Below, one piece after another: positions 16,674-25,915 of a DNA stretch of 64,000 bases. The stretch is from Polyangiaceae bacterium. GTDB lineage: Bacteria > Myxococcota_A > Polyangia > Polyangiales > Polyangiaceae. The stretch's first letter is position 1. Each line of letters opens with the position of its first letter. The translations under genes were made by a program, and so were the position numbers. The notes beneath the pieces are model-generated. The model was not told the DNA's origin, did no database searches, and saw only the letters and a program-made list of their open reading frames with translations. The stretch lies in the NCBI GenBank assembly GCA_020633235.1, contig JACKEA010000001.1, positions 248,001 to 312,000 on the forward strand, in the 5' to 3' direction.

Positions 16674-17789
16674 ATGCCTCCGAAGCAGGGCAAGAAGAAG
16701 AAGGCGCCGCGGGTGATCGGCGATCCGCACGATCCGGAGGGCTTCGGGGTGTGGGTGCGTCGGTACCTGGAGTGGCTGGCGGTGCGGAACTACTCGCCGC
16801 GGACGGTGGGCAACGCGGAGTCGAGCTTGCGGCTCTTCGTGGAGTGGTGCGCGGCTCGGAGCCTGGCGAGGCCGGTGGAGCTGACGAAACCGATTCTGGA
16901 GCGCTACCAGCGGCACCTGTACCACCTGCGGCGCCCCGACGGCCGGCCGCAGCTGTCGTTTCGGTCGCAGCACGTGCGGCTGAGTGCGGTGCGGGGCTTC
17001 TTCCGGTGGCTGGTGAAACAGAACGTCCTCAGCGCCAACCCCGCGAGCGAGCTCGAGCTGCCGCGGCTTCCGGCCCGGCTGCCGCGGGACGTGCTGACGG
17101 TGGCGGAGGTGGAGCGAGTGATGGCGCAGCCGGACACGCGCACCGCAGTGGGCGTGCGGGACCGGGCCATCGTCGAGGTTTTGTACTCGACGGGGATCCG
17201 GCGGAGCGAGGTGGTGGCTCTGAAGCTGAGCGACGTGGACGCGGAGCGCGGCACGCTGATGGTGCGCGAGGGCAAGGGACAGAAAGACCGGATGGTGCCG
17301 GTCGGGGAGCGCGCGCTCTCGTGGGTGAGTCGCTACCTGCGCGACGTGCGACCGGAGCTGGTGATGCCACCGGACTCTGGAGCGCTGTTTCTGACGACGC
17401 TGGGCGAAGCGCTGACGCCGGACTGGCTGACGCAGACGGTGCGGCGTTACGTGAAGGAAGCGGAGCTCGGCAAGAGCGGCGCATGCCACATCTTCCGGCA
17501 CACGATGGCGACGCTGATGCTCGAGGGCGGAGCGGACGTGCGTTACATCCAGGAGATGCTGGGGCACGTGCACCTCGACTCGACGCAGGTGTACACGCGC
17601 GTGAGCATCCGGAAGCTGAAGGCGATCCACGACGCGACGCACCCCGGGGCGAAGCTCGAGCGGCTGGCGAAGACGACGGGGCGACGCGAGCAAGGAGCTT
17701 CCGCACCGGCCGGGCCGGCCGAAACGTCCACGTCGCCGGAACCCTCCTCGCGCAGGGCGGCGAGTCACGGCGACGAGCACGACGAGTGA
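16674..17789 (+). CDS. Xer-like tyrosine recombinase, copy A
   Basis: 371 residues. A SAM-like N-terminal core-binding domain (about 20-118) is followed by the catalytic domain with R176 (STGIRRSE), the Lys of GKGQKD (about 201-204), H272 and R275 (CHIFRHTMATL), H298 (MLGHVHLDS) and nucleophile Y307. All catalytic residues are present. It is closest in appearance to XerC/XerD. A Lys-rich N-terminus and a low-complexity Ala/Ser/Glu tail flank the core. It lies behind the primase gene and just before a segment with Xer-type half-site palindromes, which are likely its substrate. It probably drives excision, integration or resolution of the element. Confidence 0.92.
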   Translation: MPPKQGKKKKAPRVIGDPHDPEGFGVWVRRYLEWLAVRNYSPRTVGNAESSLRLFVEWCAARSLARPVELTKPILERYQRHLYHLRRPDGRPQLSFRSQHVRLSAVRGFFRWLVKQNVLSANPASELELPRLPARLPRDVLTVAEVERVMAQPDTRTAVGVRDRAIVEVLYSTGIRRSEVVALKLSDVDAERGTLMVREGKGQKDRMVPVGERALSWVSRYLRDVRPELVMPPDSGALFLTTLGEALTPDWLTQTVRRYVKEAELGKSGACHIFRHTMATLMLEGGADVRYIQEMLGHVHLDSTQVYTRVSIRKLKAIHDATHPGAKLERLAKTTGRREQGASAPAGPAETSTSPEPSSRRAASHGDEHDE

Positions 17790-17850
17790 CGGTCGGCGAA
17801 GGGCGTCGCGAGCCGCTCCGCCCCCCAGCGCGAGTCGCTCGCTCGGCGGA

Positions 17851-17873
17851 GCGCATAAGCCTGGCTTATGCGC
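17851..17873. repeat. Palindrome 1, XerC-type half-sites (copy A)
   Basis: The arms GCGCATAA and TTATGCGC face each other across GCCTGGC. The right side continues as TTATGCGCACC, an exact inverse of GGTGCGCATAA, the XerC arm of E. coli dif (established sequence). In copy A the left arm has one mismatch to that 11-mer. Likely recombinase binding site. Confidence 0.6.
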
Positions 17874-17961
17874 ACCGCCCGGCGTCCCGGGGCTTGCACC
17901 GCCGAGCACGGTGGGGCGGCTCGCGAGCAAGCCCCGCGCCGCCGGGTCCCCTCGCTCGCTA

Positions 17962-17983
17962 AACATAACCGGAGGGTTATGTT
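17962..17983. repeat. Palindrome 2, XerD-like half-sites (copy A)
   Basis: AACATAACC and GGTTATGTT flank GGAG. The arm TTATGTTA matches the start of the XerD arm of dif (TTATGTTAAAT). Palindromes 1 and 2 lie 88 bases apart. Confidence 0.55.
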
Positions 17984-18226
17984 ACCTCGCGCTGGGGGGC
18001 TGCGCTCCACGGTGCACGTCGCATCACGCTCGCGCTGCACGTCGAGCTCGCGACGCGTGCACCGTCTCGGCGAGCGCGGCGGCCCCGCCCCGCCGCGCTC
18101 GCCTCATGGCGTCACAGAGGCCCGCCCGCCCCGGCGGGAAACGGCTCGGCCCGCGTGGGACCCTCCCACGCGGGCCTCATCACGTCCCAGCCCCGCCGCT
18201 CGGCGCCGCGGTGCTATGCTCGGCAT

Positions 18227-18457
18227 GTGAACGCGCTGAAAGCCCACGTGAAGAACGGCCGCATCATCGTCGATGAGCCCACGGACCTGCCCGAGGGGAC
18301 GGAGCTGTACCTCGTGCCGGCTGAAGACGATGACGAGATGGACGATGAGGAGCGCGCAGAGCTCGAAGCTGCCATCGACGAAGGACTGGACGACTTCGAG
18401 GCTGGACGCATCGTCGACGAGGAGACCGTGCGGGCCATGCTGCGGGCGCACCGTTGA
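18227..18457 (+). CDS. Antitoxin, element A
   Basis: 76 residues from GTG 18227. The N-terminus (HVKNGRIIVDEPTDLPEG) is a short beta-strand DNA-binding type seen in AF2212/AbrB-like antitoxins; the acidic C-terminal helix would bind the toxin. The start is only a few bases after a TATGCT box, so the message may be leaderless. The stop overlaps the toxin start (TTGA). The first 18 codons match copies B and C, but the rest differs. Confidence 0.75.
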   Translation: MNALKAHVKNGRIIVDEPTDLPEGTELYLVPAEDDDEMDDEERAELEAAIDEGLDDFEAGRIVDEETVRAMLRAHR

Positions 18458-18750
18458 AGCTCGAGATTTCCGCTCGCGCAGACCGCGAAATGAAAGCGGC
18501 GTTGAAGTGGTGGGGCGAAAATCGGCGTGATGCACCCACGCTGCTCAGCGACGAGATCGGCGAGTATCTCGACAAGCTGAAAGAGTCGCCCGACCTCGGT
18601 GCGGTTTGGCGGACACGCCGCGGCCAACTGATTCGAAAAGTGCTCCTCCCACGCACGAAGAAACAGCTCTACGTGACCCGCCCCAACGCCAACACGGTGC
18701 GCATCGTTTGCTTGTGGGGCGGGCAGCGCGGCCGCCCGCCGAAACTCTAA
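18454..18750 (+). CDS. ParE/RelE-family toxin, element A
   Basis: 98 residues from TTG 18454, overlapping the antitoxin stop by four bases. It shows the ParE/RelE pattern: N-terminal KLEISARADREMKAALKWW, a middle LIRKVLLPRTKKQLYV strand and C-terminal VRIVCLWGGQRG. The overlap order antitoxin-toxin is typical for type II pairs. It may stabilise the element. Sequence is clearly different from the toxin in copies B and C. Confidence 0.8.
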   Translation: MKLEISARADREMKAALKWWGENRRDAPTLLSDEIGEYLDKLKESPDLGAVWRTRRGQLIRKVLLPRTKKQLYVTRPNANTVRIVCLWGGQRGRPPKL

Positions 18751-18861
18751 TCTTCTCCTCTTAGCTGCCTCAGATAGCCGCCTGCGTGCGCGCGTACGCG
18801 GGCGGACAAGCGTCTCCGCCTCGAGCAGCGAGCCCGAAAACACGCGTCTGGGGATTTTCAG

Positions 18862-20022
18862 TTGCGCGCGCAGGAACGCGTCGGGCTCGCGCGCTTCGAA
18901 GTCACGGAAGGCACCCGGGAAAATCGGTGTGCGGGTACGACGAATGCGTCGGACTCATGTTTCACCGGGAAGGAAGAGGACATCGACGTCGGCCTCACGT
19001 ACTTCGGCAAGCGGTATCTGTCGCCGTATCTGAATCGGTGGATCAGTCCGGATCCGCTCGCGGTGCATGGGCTGGGGGCGGACCTGAATCTGTACGCGTA
19101 CGTGTCGGGGCGCGCGTTGAAGGCGGTCGATCCACTTGGTCTGCAGGAAGCTCCCAAGGACTCGATTCCAGATGGCTGGAGCTTCACGGTCACCGGCTGC
19201 GGTCAGGAAGGTGTTGCCTGCCAAGCCGGGGACGACGTCGCCGGTGCGCCGGGTAGTACCGGGGCTTCGTCGACTGGCGGAGAAGCGCCGGGTGTTGCGG
19301 CTGCGCATGGTGCAGCAACCGGCTTCCTCGGGTCGGTGACGCCGAACGGCGATAACGCGACAGCAAGCGTTGCAGATACCGTCAACAAGAATGCGTCGCC
19401 GAACGAACGTCGAGGATTCGGCGTTGGATTGATGGCTGGCGCGGCGGCCGGTGCAGGGACAAGCACGTACGTGACCTACCGATGGCTCTTGTACTTGGCC
19501 GGGGAAGCTGGCGGCGGAGGTAGCGGGCCTGCTGCAGGAGCGGTCGTCAGCACCTATCTGATGGCGGGTCTACTGTCGATGTACGTCGAGTACCTCGCGC
19601 TTGGACAAGCTGGCCGCAATGCAGAAGTGGGCTACAAGATGTCCCGAACTTCGAGCAAGTCGGCGACTTCAACGGCATCGCGGGGTGGGGCAAATCCGAA
19701 GACGCAGAAGGCTGCTGCACGAGGCAGCAAACTCCACTCGGACAAGCCTGGGCATCTTCCGGACCAGCTGCGAGCCCGATACCCAAACACGGACTTCGAG
19801 TTCACTAAGCCCGGTGTGGCAGGCCAGGACGTCCACGTTACGGGGGGGCAGCACCCCTCGTCTTACACGGGCTCGAAATGGCCCCAAGGAGTCGACTATG
19901 CTGACTTCAAGCCAGATACGCCCGGGGGAAGGAAGACCTTTTCTCGCGATCAACGCCTGAAGTGGAAGCAGCCAACATTCATGCTGCCGTATGATCCGAG
20001 GAGCGGGACGCTGACGCCATGA
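18862..20022 (+). CDS. Orphan Rhs tip with C-terminal toxin CT2
   Basis: The frame is open from TTG 18862 without a visible ribosome site, so this is probably a silent tip, not a free-standing gene. Homology to the full-length Rhs begins at FTGKEEDIDVGLTYFGKRYL and ends at DPLGLQ. A Gly/Ala-rich region with hydrophobic stretches follows. The C-terminal toxin (about 280-386) contains HLPDQLRARYPNTDFEFTKPG, GQDVHVTGG, HPSSY and DYADFKP; the spaced Asp/Asp-Phe-Lys residues suggest a restriction-enzyme-like nuclease (inference). The TGA overlaps the next gene (ATGA). Recombination at the core would place this toxin on the full-length Rhs. Confidence 0.8.
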   Translation: MRAQERVGLARFEVTEGTRENRCAGTTNASDSCFTGKEEDIDVGLTYFGKRYLSPYLNRWISPDPLAVHGLGADLNLYAYVSGRALKAVDPLGLQEAPKDSIPDGWSFTVTGCGQEGVACQAGDDVAGAPGSTGASSTGGEAPGVAAAHGAATGFLGSVTPNGDNATASVADTVNKNASPNERRGFGVGLMAGAAAGAGTSTYVTYRWLLYLAGEAGGGGSGPAAGAVVSTYLMAGLLSMYVEYLALGQAGRNAEVGYKMSRTSSKSATSTASRGGANPKTQKAAARGSKLHSDKPGHLPDQLRARYPNTDFEFTKPGVAGQDVHVTGGQHPSSYTGSKWPQGVDYADFKPDTPGGRKTFSRDQRLKWKQPTFMLPYDPRSGTLTP

Positions 20023-20456
20023 GCCGAATCACCAGTGGGCCGATCGAACTGACTGCGCCGGAGGACTGGGGTAAGATCAGCGAGCCGGGCGAAGTTCTGA
20101 CTCTTGCAAAGCTCGGTGATGGGGTGGGAGCTCTCCAGTTCTCCTCTGCTGGCTACCGGGCTGGCGTGAAACCAGATCCGGATGTTGGTGAGCTTGGTGC
20201 GATGGTCAGAGAACTCGCGAGAGCCAACGCTCTGGGTATTGAAAGTGATCGTGTAGCTGTCACCGAAAACGGCTTGCGCATTGCCGCGGCCAGCTACAGC
20301 AACGATGAGGAGTTCACGCGGATCTGGTACGTGACCGATGGCTGGAGCGTGGCATTGGCGACGTATACGTGCGATGCATCGGATCCGCGAACTGAACTGG
20401 ATGCTTGCGAACGAATAGTACGAGCCATACGTTTTTCCAAGGTTTCCGATTCGTGA
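20019..20456 (+). CDS. Predicted immunity protein for CT2
   Basis: 145 residues, ATG overlapping the CT2 stop. It starts ITSGPIELTAPEDW and ends DACERIVRAIRFS, with a beta-rich middle (GLRIAAASYSNDEEF...GWSVALATYTC). It has no signal peptide or membrane segment, so it is cytoplasmic. The shape resembles small DcrB-like or type III/VI accessory folds, but I do not recognise a named family. The immunity role is inferred from the ATGA coupling to the toxin tip. Confidence 0.7.
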   Translation: MSRITSGPIELTAPEDWGKISEPGEVLTLAKLGDGVGALQFSSAGYRAGVKPDPDVGELGAMVRELARANALGIESDRVAVTENGLRIAAASYSNDEEFTRIWYVTDGWSVALATYTCDASDPRTELDACERIVRAIRFSKVSDS

Positions 20457-20524
20457 TGCGAAGCTCGAGACGTGCGCCCAGACGTAGAGTGGGAGCAGTG
20501 TGGCCGGAGCGGGCTCTCCCAGGC

Positions 20525-20645
20525 CTGAGTAATGTTTCGTTGGCCTGCGGCGCGCGCCAGAACGCGCCGGTGATCGCCGCCGAGCTGGAGACGGACCCGC
20601 TCACGGACGCCCCGGCGCCGGCTGGCCTAACGCAAACATTACTCA
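20525..20645. repeat. Left-boundary inverted repeat, element B
   Basis: Arms 20525-20545 and 20624-20645, same layout as in copy A. Similarity to copy A starts at 20521, 65 bases after the immunity gene. With the hairpin at 20719 it fills the gene-free stretch 20457-20808. Confidence 0.6.
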
Positions 20646-20718
20646 GCCGGCGGCCCAGAGCGGCGGCCGCGCACATCCGCGGTCGCGACGCAGAGCGCGT
20701 CGGCCCGCGTCATTCCAA

Positions 20719-20753
20719 GGCCACAGCGGTGGGAGGGTCCCGCCGCTGTGGCC
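20719..20753. terminator. Hairpin at left end of element B
   Basis: Same 16-base arms and GGG loop as the copy A hairpin; it lies downstream of the repressor gene. Confidence 0.5.
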
Positions 20754-20808
20754 GAGTCGTGTCCGCGCCGGTCGCCGCCGTGTAGTGCGCGCGCTCCGGC
20801 TGGGTACA

Positions 20809-21195
20809 TCAGCCCGCGCGGCGCTGGTGCTCGGCGATCAGCGTGGCGACGAATTTGGCGACGAGTTCCTGCTCGCGCCTGGGCAAGGCCACGGCCTGCT
20901 CGAAGACGCGCTGGAGCTTTCCGACGGGCCCGGGCCTGCGCGGCTCGACGGGACGCTCGCCGAGCAGCTCTTCGACGCGGACGCCGAGAGCCTTTGCTAG
21001 GCGGGGCAGCACGTCGGAGCGGGGAGGAGTTGCGGATGTCTCCCAGTAGGCGATGGATTTGGGAGAAACGCGCACGGCGTCGGCGAGCTCGACCTGGCTG
21101 AGGCCGGCCGCTTTTCGCAGAGCCACCAGACGAGCCGCCTGTTTGGGGCGAGGTCTGGAGAGACGACGAGGCATGCCGGGATTGTAGGGGTGCAT
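20809..21195 (-). CDS. XRE-family repressor of element B
   Basis: 128 residues; AAAGGAGG lies nine bases before the ATG at 21195 (a second Met is at residue 8). The helix-turn-helix covers about residues 22-78 (LRKAAGLSQVELADAVRVSP...LGVRVEELLG), followed by a helical tail similar in plan to the copy A repressor. This copy is intact, whereas its sister in copy C is frameshifted. A perfect dyad sits 43 bases upstream. Confidence 0.88.
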   Translation of the reverse strand: MHPYNPGMPRRLSRPRPKQAARLVALRKAAGLSQVELADAVRVSPKSIAYWETSATPPRSDVLPRLAKALGVRVEELLGERPVEPRRPGPVGKLQRVFEQAVALPRREQELVAKFVATLIAEHQRRAG

Positions 21196-21237
21196 TTCTG
21201 GATCCCTCCTTTCCCAGGGCAGAAGACGCTTGCTGCG

Positions 21238-21255
21238 TACCTGGTATGCCAGGTA
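21238..21255. promoter_or_regulatory. Candidate operator of repressor B
   Basis: Perfect dyad TACCTGG-TATG-CCAGGTA in the divergent region, with an extra half-site CAGGTA near 21273. The dyad is unrelated to the one in copy A, matching the change of repressor. Confidence 0.55.
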
Positions 21256-21329
21256 AAACGGGACGGGTCAATCAGGTACGTCAGAAGCGTTGTTTTTCGC
21301 TTGACGGCTATTTCCTCCTGGAGGCGCAG

Positions 21330-24300
21330 ATGGCGAGAGTGAGCGAGGCAGAAATCCGGGCGTTGAAGCGGGAGATTTCGGTCGAGCGGCTGGCAGAAGC
21401 GCGGGGCGTGAAGCTGAAGAAGCACGGCAAGGATCTGATCGGGCTGTGCCCGTTTCACGACGACCGCGAGCCGAGCCTGGTGATCACGCCAGAGCGGAAC
21501 CTGTGGCACTGCCTCGGAGCGTGCCAGGCGGGCGGGAGCGTGATCGACTGGGTGATGAGGGCGGAGGCGGTGAGCTTCCGGCACGCGGTGGAGCTGCTCA
21601 GGAAGGATCTTCCCTCCTTAGCCGCCGAAGCCGCGGAGTCGCTGGCGAAGCCGCCGCCGAAGAAGACGCTGGTGCCGAAGTTGCCGCCGGTGGTGGAGCA
21701 GGTAGCGAGCGATCAGGAGCTGCTCGTGGAAGTGGTGGACTACTACCACCAGACGCTGCTCGAGAGCCCGGAGGCCCGGGCGTATCTGGACAAGCGCGGG
21801 CTCGGGAACGAGGAGGCAATTCGTCACTTCCGTCTGGGCTTCGCGAACCGCACGCTCTCCTATCGCCTGCCGTCTCGAAACCAGCGCACGGGCAGCGAGC
21901 TCCGAGCGGCGCTGGAGCGTCTCGGGGTGTTTCGCGAGAGCGGGCACGAGCACCTGAACGGCTCCCTGGTCGTCCCGATCTTCGACGAGACGGGCCAGGT
22001 GGTGGAGCTCTACGGGCGGAAGATCACCCCGCACCTGAGGAAGGGCACGCCGCTGCACCTGTACTTGCCGGGTCCGCATCGAGGCGTCTGGAACTGGCAG
22101 GCGCTGCGGGAGTCGAAGGAGATCATCCTCTGCGAGAGCCTGCTCGACGCGCTCACGTTTTGGTGTGCGGGCCACCGGAACGTCACCGCGGCCTACGGTG
22201 TGGAGGGCTTCACGGACGATCACCGTGAGGCCTTTCGGCGTCACGGCGTCGAGCGGGTGCTGATCGCCTACGATCGCGACGAGGCGGGAGAGCGCGCAGC
22301 GGACAAGCTCGCGCGGGAGCTGGGCGAGGCGGGGATCGCGACCGCGCGGGTGTTGTTTCCGAAGGGGATGGACGCGAACGAGTACGCGTTGAAGGTCGCC
22401 CCGGCGGACAAGAGCCTCGGCTTGGTGCTGCGGCAGGCGGTGTGGCTCGGGAGCGGCGAGACGCCGGCGGCGGAGCCCAGCGCTCGGGAGGAGGCGATCG
22501 CCGAGGCGTCGCCGCTTACGCTTAAGCGCCCACGCCAACGGCAGAGGAGACCCTTCCCTCCTTAGCTGCTTCTTCTGAGGAGCCGGTGCAGACGGCGGTG
22601 GCGGAGAGCGAAGGAGACGACATCGTTTTCCGGTTTGGAGATCGGCGCTGGCGAGTGCGGGGTCTGGACAAGAAAGCGGGGCCGGAGCAGTTGCGCGTCA
22701 ACTTGCTGGTCGCCCGAGAAGGCGGGGGCTTTCACGTGGACACGCTGGAGCTGTACGCGGCGAGGCAGCGAGCGGTGTACGTGAAGCTTGCGGCGGAGGA
22801 GCTGGGGCTCGAGGAGCGCGTGATCGCTAACGAGCTCGGCCAGGTGCTGCTCGCGCTGGAGGAGCGGCAGGAGGAGGCGGAGCGCGCGGCGGACAGCGCG
22901 AAGAAGCCGGCCACGATCAGCGACGCCGATCGCGCGGCGGCGCTCGAGCTTTTGCGGTCGCCGGGGCTCTGCGATCAGATCTTGGAAGACTTCCGCCGCA
23001 TGGGCGTTGTCGGCGAAGAAACGAACAAGCTCGTCGGCTACCTGGCGGCGACGAGCCGGAAGCTGGAGGAGCCGCTGGCGGTGATCATCCAAAGCTCGAG
23101 CGCGGCGGGAAGAGCTCGCTGATGGAGGCGGTGCTGAGCCTGATGCCCGTCGAGGAGCGGGTGCAGTACTCGGCGATGACGGGGCAGAGCCTCTTCTACA
23201 TGGGCGAGAGTGATCTGGCGCACAAGATCCTGGCCATCGTCGAAGAGGAGGGAGCGGAGCGAGCGAGCTACGCGCTGAAGCTCCTGCAGAGCGAGGGGGA
23301 GCTGACGATCGCGAGCACGGGCAAGGATCCAGCGACGGGGCGGCTGGTGACGCAGGAGTACCGGGTGGAGGGGCCGGTGATGATCTTCCTGACGACGACG
23401 GCGATCGAGGTGGACGAAGAGCTTTTGAACCGCTGCATCGTGCTGACGGTGGACGAGGGACGGGAGCAGACGCGGGCGATCCACGATCGGCAGCGGCGAG
23501 CGCGGACGCTGGAGGGGGTGGTGAGCCGGCAAGAGCGCGGGCGGTTGATGGAGCTGCACCAGAACGCCCAGCGCTTGCTCAGGCCGCTTTCGGTCGTGAA
23601 TCCGTACGCGGAGCAGCTCACGTTTCCCGATCACCGGACGCGGATGCGGCGGGACCACATGAAGTACCTGGCGCTGATCGAGGCCATCGCGCTGCTCCAT
23701 CAATACCAGCGGGCGGTGCGAGGAGAGGTGGAGCACCGGGGCACGAAGCTCCGGTACGTGGAGGTGACGAAGGCGGACATCGCGCTGGCGAATCGGCTGA
23801 CGCACGAGGTGCTGGGGCGGAGCCTGACGAGCTGCCGCCGCAGACGCGCGGCGCTTGCTGGGGCTGGTGGACGAGCTGGTGAGGGAAGAGACGAAGCGGC
23901 TGGGGCTCGAGCGCGGAGATTTTCGCTTTAGTCGCAGAGAGCTGCGCGACCGCACGGGCTGGGGCGACACGCAGCTCAAGGTGCACCTCGGGCGGCTGGT
24001 GGAGCTGGAGTACGTGCTGGTGCACCGCGGGCGGCAGGGGCAGAGCTACGGCTACGAGCTGTGCTGGAGCGCGAGCGAAGAGGACGGACCATTGCTGCCA
24101 GGTTTGATCGACGCGGAGGCGCTGGACGCGTCGTCTACGATTTCAACTTCGCGGGGGTCGAAGCCCAACTTCGCGGGGGGTGGTCGGCCCTCGGTCGGCC
24201 CCCGGTCGGGGGGTGGTCGGGGTGGCCAAGACGAGACGAAGCCGCAGCAAAACAGCGGCGCTCGTGATCTGAAGAGTGATCGCGCACAGAAAGCGCGCCG

Positions 24301-24367
24301 CGGGAACGGACAAGCGTCGTCGTACGTGCGCGGAGTCGTAGCGGTGCGGCGAGCGGATGCGAGCTGA
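21330..24367 (+). pseudogene. Primase-ATPase, copy B, three frameshifts
   Basis: The ATG at 21330 and GGAGG match copy A. The zinc finger and TOPRIM part read normally to about 22513, where CTTACGCTTAAG replaces seven bases of copy C and shifts the frame. A lost G at about 23110 falls inside the Walker A loop. Loss of one and gain of two bases near 23825-23850 shifts it again. Two in-frame three-base insertions (about 22870 and 23720) also occur. As written it cannot make a full protein. The breaks lie within the indel-rich band and may be consensus errors. Confidence 0.8.
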
Positions 24368-25481
24368 TGCCTCCGAAGCAGGGCAAGAAGAAGAAGGCGC
24401 CGCGGGTGATCGGCGATCCGCACGATCCGGAGGGCTTCGGTGTGTGGGTGCGTCGGTACCTGGAGTGGCTGGCGGTGCGGAACTACTCGCCGCGGACGGT
24501 GGGCAACGCGGAGTCGAGCCTGAGGCTCTTCGTGGAGTGGTGCGGAGCGCGGAGCCTGGTGAGGCCGGTGGAGCTGACGAAACCGATTCTGGAGCGCTAC
24601 CAGCGGCACCTGTACCACCTCCGGCGCCCCTGACGGCCGGCCGCAGCTGTCGTTTCGGTCGCAGCACGTGCGGCTGAGCGCGGTGCGGGCTTCTTCCGGT
24701 GGCTGGTGAAACAGAACGTCCTATCCGCGAACCCCGCGAGCGAGCTCGAGCTGCCGCGGCTTCCGGCCCGGTTGCCGCGAGACGTGCTGACGGTGGCGGA
24801 GGTGGAGCGGGTGATGGCGCAGCCGGACACGCGGACGGCGGTGGGCGTGTGGGACCGGGCCATCGTCGAGGTCTTGTACTCGACGGGGATCCGGCGGAGC
24901 GAGGTGGTGGCTCTGAGGCTGAGCGACGTGGACGGAGAGCGCGGCACGCTGATGGTGCGCGAGGGCAAGGGACAGAAGGACCGGATGGTGCCTGTAGGGG
25001 AGCGCGCGCTCTCGTGGGTGAGTCGCTACCTGCGCGACGTGCGACCGGAGCTGGTGATGCCACCGGACTCTGGAGCGCTGTTTCTGACGACGCTGGGCGA
25101 GGCGCTCACGCCGGACTGGCTGACGCAGACGGTGCGGCGTTACGTGAAGGAAGCCGAGCTCGGCAAGAGCGGCGCCTGCCACATCTTCCGGCACACGATG
25201 GCGACGCTGATGCTCGAGGGCGGAGCGGACGTGCGCTACATCCAGGAGATGCTGGGGCACGTGCACCTGGACTCGACGCAGGTGTACACGCGCGTGAGCA
25301 TCCGGAAGCTGAAGGCGATCCACGACGCGACGCACCCCGGAGCGAAGCTCGAGCGGCTGGCGAAGACGACGGGGCGACGCGAGCAAGGAGCTTCCGCACC
25401 GGCCGGGCCGGCTGAAACGCCCACGCCACCGGAACCCTCTCGCGCTTGGCGGCGGGTCACGGCGACGAGCACGACGAGTGA
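24367..25481 (+). pseudogene. Tyrosine recombinase, copy B, frameshifted
   Basis: It begins on the last base of the primase stop (TGATG). An extra T at about 24630 makes a stop after 88 residues. A missing G about 60 bases later restores the frame, and the catalytic residues are then readable. A missing C near 25439 changes the tail. One catalytic-domain Arg (VGVRDRA in the sisters) is Trp here. Not functional as written. Confidence 0.8.
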
Positions 25482-25538
25482 CGGTCGGCGAAGAGCGACG
25501 CGAGCCGCTCCGCCCCCCCAGCGCGAGTCGCTGCTCGG

Positions 25539-25674
25539 CGGTGCGCATAAGCCTGGCTTATGCGCACCGCCCAGCGTCCTGGGGCTTGCACCGCCGAGCA
25601 CGGTGGGGCGGCTCGCGAGCAAGCCCCTGCGCCGTTGGTCCCTCGCTCGCTAAACATAACCGGAGGGTTATGTT
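25539..25674. repeat. Palindromes 1 and 2, copy B
   Basis: Palindrome 1 (25539-25569) has perfect 14-base arms CGGTGCGCATAAGC, so both sides hold the full 11-base XerC-type arm. Palindrome 2 is at 25653-25674. The gene-free stretch 25482-25915 otherwise mirrors copy A, except that the last hairpin (near 25840-25865) has a shortened left arm. Confidence 0.6.
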
Positions 25675-25915
25675 ACCTCGCGCTGGGGGCTGCGCTCCAC
25701 GGTGCACGTCGCATCACGCATCGCAGTGAGCGTCGAGCTCGCGCCGCGTGCACCGTCTCGGCGAGCGCGGCGGCCCCGCCCCGCCGCGCTCGCCTCATCG
25801 CGTCACAGAGGCCCGCCCGCCCCGGCGGGAAACGGCTCGGCCCGTGGGACCCTCCCACGCGGGCCTCATCACGTCCCAGCCCCGCCCCTCGGCGTCGCGG
25901 TGCTATGCTCGGCAT

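Larger units (their letters stand above)
17790..18226. other. Structured non-coding segment after recombinase A
   Basis: This 437-base stretch has no convincing gene; open frames across it are GC-driven. It holds, in order, palindrome 1 (17851-17873), a nested hairpin with CGGGGCTTGC/GCAAGCCCCG arms (17888-17936), palindrome 2 (17962-17983), inverted GGTGCACG arms (about 18010-18065), and a perfect 13-base-arm hairpin GGCCCGCGTGGGA-CCC (18148-18176). The arrangement is kept in copies B and C. An attachment site, a replication origin used by the primase, or both, would fit. The last hairpin may end the recombinase transcript before the toxin-antitoxin pair. Confidence 0.6.

Noticed and set aside
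16664..17962. 432-residue plus-strand frame over recombinase A
   Set aside because: It is the recombinase in another frame; the true frame has all catalytic residues.
17790..18226. Possible small proteins in the segment after the recombinase
   Set aside because: The frames are not kept between copies A, B and C, while the hairpins and palindromes are.
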